From Candidatus Nanopelagicales bacterium (GTDB lineage: Bacteria > Actinomycetota > Actinomycetes > S36-B12): a stretch of DNA of 64,000 nucleotides. This document shows, in pieces, positions 61,426-64,000 of the stretch. The notes under the pieces are model-generated. The model ran no database searches. It was not told the DNA's origin and saw only the letters and a program-made list of their open reading frames with translations. The stretch covers positions 434,001 through 498,000 of the forward strand of contig JAGYJP010000002.1 of assembly GCA_018402075.1 (NCBI GenBank), in the 5' to 3' direction. Numbering within the stretch: the stretch's first letter is position 1; the number at the start of each line of letters is the position of its first letter. Made by a program: the position numbers and the translations under genes.

Positions 61426-62214
61426 CGGGATGCCTGGAAAATCCGGCGGTGTCTTGTTCATGCGGCCAATTAAGGCGGCATGTAAATCGGGGCGGCCAAA
61501 TGCGTGACCCATTTCGAGAAAGGAATCGTCTGCTGCTTCGTTAAAGACTTGAAACTGTGCTCGAAGAATTTGTTCCTTTATAACTGCAATTGACGAGGGA
61601 GAACAGTGTGTCGCCAATTCTTTCGCCAAATCGTAGGCATCCGATAATGGATCTTGGGAGGCGGAGTTCACTAATCCCATTTCTTTGGCGGTAGCGCCAT
61701 CAATTGTGCGGGCGGTTAACAGTAGGTCGGTTGCAGCTCCCATCCCGACTAAACGTGGTAATAACCACGCCACCCCATACTCCGCGATCAACCCAAGTCT
61801 GGCAAAAGTTGTACTAAGCGTGGCTTCTTGGTGTATTAAACGAAAATCAGAGCTGATGGCTATCACAAAGCCAAGGCCGGCGGCTGGTCCATTAATTGCG
61901 GTAATGACGGGTGTCCTCAAGTGCAGAATCTTTCCCGGGACAGTTTTGTGGCTTTGGCCTTTAAGGAATCCCTGAACTATCTCGGGGTCTGTTCCCAGCA
62001 CGCTGAGATCTGCTCCAGAGCAAAAGCCACGACCAGCACCGGTGACGACAATGGCTCTCACTTCTGGATCTTGATCTGCGAAAGTGAGAAGGTCAGAGTA
62101 GGTGTGAATCATGTCCGGAAGGAGTGCGTTGAGCTTTTCGGGCCGATTGAAGGTGATCGTGGCAATCGCGCCTGTGCACTGATATGTGACGAACTCGGTA
62201 GCGGGAGCATCCAT
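61417..62214 (-). CDS. Enoyl-CoA hydratase/isomerase
   Basis: This 265-residue crotonase-family protein has the CoA-binding VTGAGRGFCSGADLSVLG (about 57-74), the oxyanion-hole ITAINGPAAGLGFVIAISSDFRL and TTFARLGLIAEYGVAWLLPRLVG. The position of a catalytic Glu (FARLGLIAEYG) is conserved. Crotonases are diverse, so hydration of 2-enoyl-CoA is the likeliest but not the only activity. The ATG has AGGA at 7 nt. It stands apart from the fadAB operon. It is divergent from the LapA-domain gene. Confidence 0.88.
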   Translation of the reverse strand: MDAPATEFVTYQCTGAIATITFNRPEKLNALLPDMIHTYSDLLTFADQDPEVRAIVVTGAGRGFCSGADLSVLGTDPEIVQGFLKGQSHKTVPGKILHLRTPVITAINGPAAGLGFVIAISSDFRLIHQEATLSTTFARLGLIAEYGVAWLLPRLVGMGAATDLLLTARTIDGATAKEMGLVNSASQDPLSDAYDLAKELATHCSPSSIAVIKEQILRAQFQVFNEAADDSFLEMGHAFGRPDLHAALIGRMNKTPPDFPGIPSG

Positions 62215-62289
62215 GACGCATTCCTACCAGTTATCGTTCAGGCTAATACCCTAGGCTGGGGTTATACCGGATTTGGGGAGTTGACCATT

Positions 62290-62556
62290 GTGAACAACGA
62301 AATTGGCCATGCCGACAAAAGTTCTGGAATGCGAATTACCTGGCGCGGAATAGTGGTTATCGTCATGGTGGTCGCATTGATCGTTTTTGGGGTTCAAAAC
62401 CTTGAAAGCGCCTCCGTGAATTTCCTAGGTATGCAATTCGATGTTCCGGTCTGGTTACTAGTGTCAGGAACATTTATTCTGGGCGTTCTGTTGGGAGGGC
62501 TTGTCAAAGGGACCGCAAGAAAGTTGCGAAAGCCGCGCGGTGAAGTTTCCAAGTAG
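62290..62556 (+). CDS. LapA-domain (DUF1049) membrane protein
   Basis: This 88-residue protein has two membrane segments (about 18-36, WRGIVVIVMVVALIVFGVQ, and about 53-73, VWLLVSGTFILGVLLGGLVK), with the FGVQNLESASVNFLGMQFDVP loop between, as in the lipopolysaccharide-assembly protein A domain. In Gram-positive relatives the role is unknown, since there is no LPS. The GTG at 62290 is preceded by GGGGAG at 8 nt; the open frame runs far upstream but that part is shadow of the enoyl-CoA hydratase gene. TAGGCT at 62253-62258 is a candidate -10. Confidence 0.82.
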   Translation: MNNEIGHADKSSGMRITWRGIVVIVMVVALIVFGVQNLESASVNFLGMQFDVPVWLLVSGTFILGVLLGGLVKGTARKLRKPRGEVSK

Positions 62557-62872
62557 TACCTTTTCGTTAAATGGTCTTCGTCATTCCCGTCGTGTCTTCC
62601 ATGAAGTAGATCAGACGTTCTAATGAGCCTTCACTGTAAATACCCTGCCAAATTCCATTTGGAAACCTTGGGTGCCAATCCGCACAGCTCGACTTCCACG
62701 ATCATGGCCAGTCTGTCTATCTGACCGGCGGCGTCACCTCTCGGCTCACTAAAAACGAAGGTCTCCTTACCTATACGCTCTGGGTTTGCGGACATATCGC
62801 TCATATGGGGGATCTAGCCCTTTAACGGCAGTGATGGGTTATTCAACGGCATATTCATGCAAGACTAGGAAC
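62557..62872. other. 316-bp gap, possible decayed minus-strand gene
   Basis: No intact gene of normal size is evident. On the minus strand a 57-codon frame (62804-62631, MSDMSANPERIGKETFVF then RGDAAGQIDRLAMIVEVEL) ends in TGA, and a different minus-strand frame then continues with protein-like sequence (about 62686-62569, ADWHPRFPNGIWQGIYSEG then LERLIYFMEDTTG). Two adjoining frames that both look like coding sequence suggest one gene broken by a frameshift, but I do not recognise the family. No RNA gene or strong hairpin is seen. Confidence 0.35.
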
Positions 62873-63814
62873 ATGACGACTTTTGCCGAGGACCTATTCA
62901 CGCTCGATCTCTTGACGCAGTTAGAACCGGTGGTTGAGAAAGAGATGAATCGGCACATTTCCCAGGCAAAAAACTGGTATCCCCATGACTACATCCCTTG
63001 GGACATGGGTACGAACTTTGCCCATCTGGATGGTAAAGATTGGACACCTGAGCAGAAACGATTCAGTGAAGCTGCTCGAACCAGCCTCATCATCAATCTT
63101 CTGACCGAAGACAACTTGCCCAGCTACCATCATGAGATCGCGGTAATTTTCGGACGAGATGGAGCTTGGGGCGAATGGGTTGGCAGGTGGACGGCCGAAG
63201 AGGGACGTCATGGCACCGCTATTCGCGATTATCTCGTCGTCACGCGGGCGGTAGACCCAGTGGCTCTTGAAGATGCCCGGATGACACACATGCAAGAGGG
63301 GTTCCAGGCAATCCATCCTGGTGTTCTTGCGGGATTGTCGTATGTTTCTTTTCAAGAATTAGCAACTCGTGTGTCGCATCGAAATACTGGTATTGCTACA
63401 GGAGATCCCATAGCCGAGGCGCTACTTCAACGGATCGCACTAGATGAAAACTTACACATGATCTTTTATCGCAACCTTCTTGCTGCCGCTTTGGAGATAG
63501 CGCCCGATCCCACAATGGTCGCTATCATGCGAAGTGTTCGTGATTTTGCTATGCCGGGTCACGGTATCGACGGTTTTCAGCGGAAGGCTGTTGAGATAGC
63601 GGTTGCTGGAATTTATGATCTCAAGCAACATCGTGATGAAGTTCTGATGCCGGTGCTACGAAAGTGGCAGATCTTCGACCGAAGTGATTTTGGGGCTGAG
63701 GGTGAAGCAGCGAGAGAGGAACTGGCACAGATTCTCGCTGATATGGACGTTAATGTGAACCGGTTTGAGGAGCGGCGTGATGCACTCCGAGCCAGGCTCG
63801 CCGCACGAGATTAA
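62873..63814 (+). CDS. Acyl-[acyl-carrier-protein] desaturase
   Basis: This di-iron enzyme puts a double bond into acyl-ACP, using O2 and reduced ferredoxin. The 313-residue protein has the two Glu/His iron blocks TEDNLPSYHHEIAV with WTAEEGRHGTAI (EExxH) and LDENLHMIFYRN (DExxH), and the FQELATRVSHRN helix between them, as in plant-type and mycobacterial DesA proteins. Electrons could come from the FprA and ferredoxin pair. The ATG at 62873 gives the normal N-terminus; ribosome binding site is weak. Chain and bond position are unknown. Confidence 0.9.
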   Translation: MTTFAEDLFTLDLLTQLEPVVEKEMNRHISQAKNWYPHDYIPWDMGTNFAHLDGKDWTPEQKRFSEAARTSLIINLLTEDNLPSYHHEIAVIFGRDGAWGEWVGRWTAEEGRHGTAIRDYLVVTRAVDPVALEDARMTHMQEGFQAIHPGVLAGLSYVSFQELATRVSHRNTGIATGDPIAEALLQRIALDENLHMIFYRNLLAAALEIAPDPTMVAIMRSVRDFAMPGHGIDGFQRKAVEIAVAGIYDLKQHRDEVLMPVLRKWQIFDRSDFGAEGEAAREELAQILADMDVNVNRFEERRDALRARLAARD

Positions 63815-63995
63815 GAGTTTGATTCCAAGTTCGAAAAATTGGAACGAAGCAGTTGTGTATGCATTAAAAAGCAACGACACTGCATCACTTGGGGAGCTTT
63901 ATCGTCACAAGGTTCGTGAACTTGGATCGGTAAAGGCGACACAGGACTGGCTTGAAATTGTTTCTGGTTGGGATGCAACTGCGTCGACAGGTTGA
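63780..63995 (+). CDS. Small hypothetical protein after the desaturase
   Basis: This 71-residue frame starts with an ATG at 63780 that has GAGGAG 7 nt upstream, though these bases also encode the desaturase C-terminus. It overlaps that gene by 35 nt and ends at TGA 63993-63995. The product is helical and charged (SKNWNEAVVYALKSNDTASL and LYRHKVRELGSVKATQDWLE) with no Cys. I do not recognise a family. Coding seems likely from composition but the start is uncertain. Confidence 0.45.
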   Translation: MHSEPGSPHEIKSLIPSSKNWNEAVVYALKSNDTASLGELYRHKVRELGSVKATQDWLEIVSGWDATASTG

Positions 63996-64000
63996 TTTTG

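Noticed and set aside
61921..62289. Long plus-strand open frame upstream of the LapA-domain protein
   Set aside because: It is the complement of the enoyl-CoA hydratase gene; the LapA-type protein starts at the GTG at 62290, which has a ribosome binding site.
1..64000. Prophage, insertion sequence, CRISPR, toxin-antitoxin or restriction system
   Set aside because: No transposase, integrase, cas, phage structural or restriction genes, no long terminal repeats and no spaced repeats were seen; gene order is that of a conserved actinobacterial core.

Overview
The window reads as one contiguous, ordinary piece of an actinobacterial chromosome. Actinobacteria-specific families run all through it: SepH, DUF3000, DUF3093, DUF3159, DUF3710, DUF4192, DUF4193, DUF4235, DUF4916, DUF5998, DUF7455, and a SAM-IV riboswitch in front of metY. 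The lexA / LysM / nrdR order and the sigA - parE - parC - tdk - sepH - dut - acnA - dxs order are those known from Streptomyces and Mycobacterium. By eye the base composition is near half G+C, low for the phylum, and intergenic gaps are short. That would fit a free-living lineage with a compact genome, such as a planktonic one, but this is inference. I see no prophage, insertion sequence, CRISPR array, rRNA or tRNA.

Layout. 1-8.5 kb: a glycosyltransferase, dapF, hflX, a DinG-type helicase, lexA, a divergent LysM gene with two LexA operators between them, an exported SGNH protein and nrdR. 8.5-19.7 kb: B12-dependent nrdJ closed by a very strong hairpin, two CNNM/CorC-type membrane proteins, a lipoprotein, an AI-2E-type permease, a VOC protein, a YbhN-type membrane protein, a second SGNH hydrolase and a DUF4192 protein. 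19.7-23.4 kb: SAM-IV riboswitch, metY, metX and an exported Cys-rich protein. 23.5-35.2 kb: the primary sigma factor, the topoisomerase IV subunits parE and parC with four carbonic anhydrase and redox genes between them, and psuG-psuK for pseudouridine breakdown. 35.2-49.9 kb: DUF5998, a phosphodiesterase, tdk, an N-terminally short sepH, an MFS permease, an inositol-phosphatase, a gamma carbonic anhydrase, the dut-DUF3710-OB-DUF3159 operon, two TrkA K+ regulators, an APC permease and an RNA methyltransferase. 50-64 kb: acnA, dxs, a fadBA pair, RNase D, DUF3000, msrB, a NUDIX protein, an enoyl-CoA hydratase, a LapA-domain protein and an acyl-ACP desaturase.

The genes are mostly housekeeping: DNA topology and repair, dNTP supply (nrdJ, tdk, dut), methionine, lysine and isoprenoid synthesis, and fatty-acid turnover. 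No new system stands out. The informative signals are regulatory. Eleven genes start 6-9 nt after a TANNNT -10 box, which predicts leaderless mRNAs, and two divergent pairs squeeze both promoters into 30-35 bp. Two LexA boxes sit between lexA and the LysM gene. A perfect 18-bp palindrome covers the probable acnA -35. SepH seems to lack its N-terminal segment and to start at a CTG codon with an ideal ribosome binding site.
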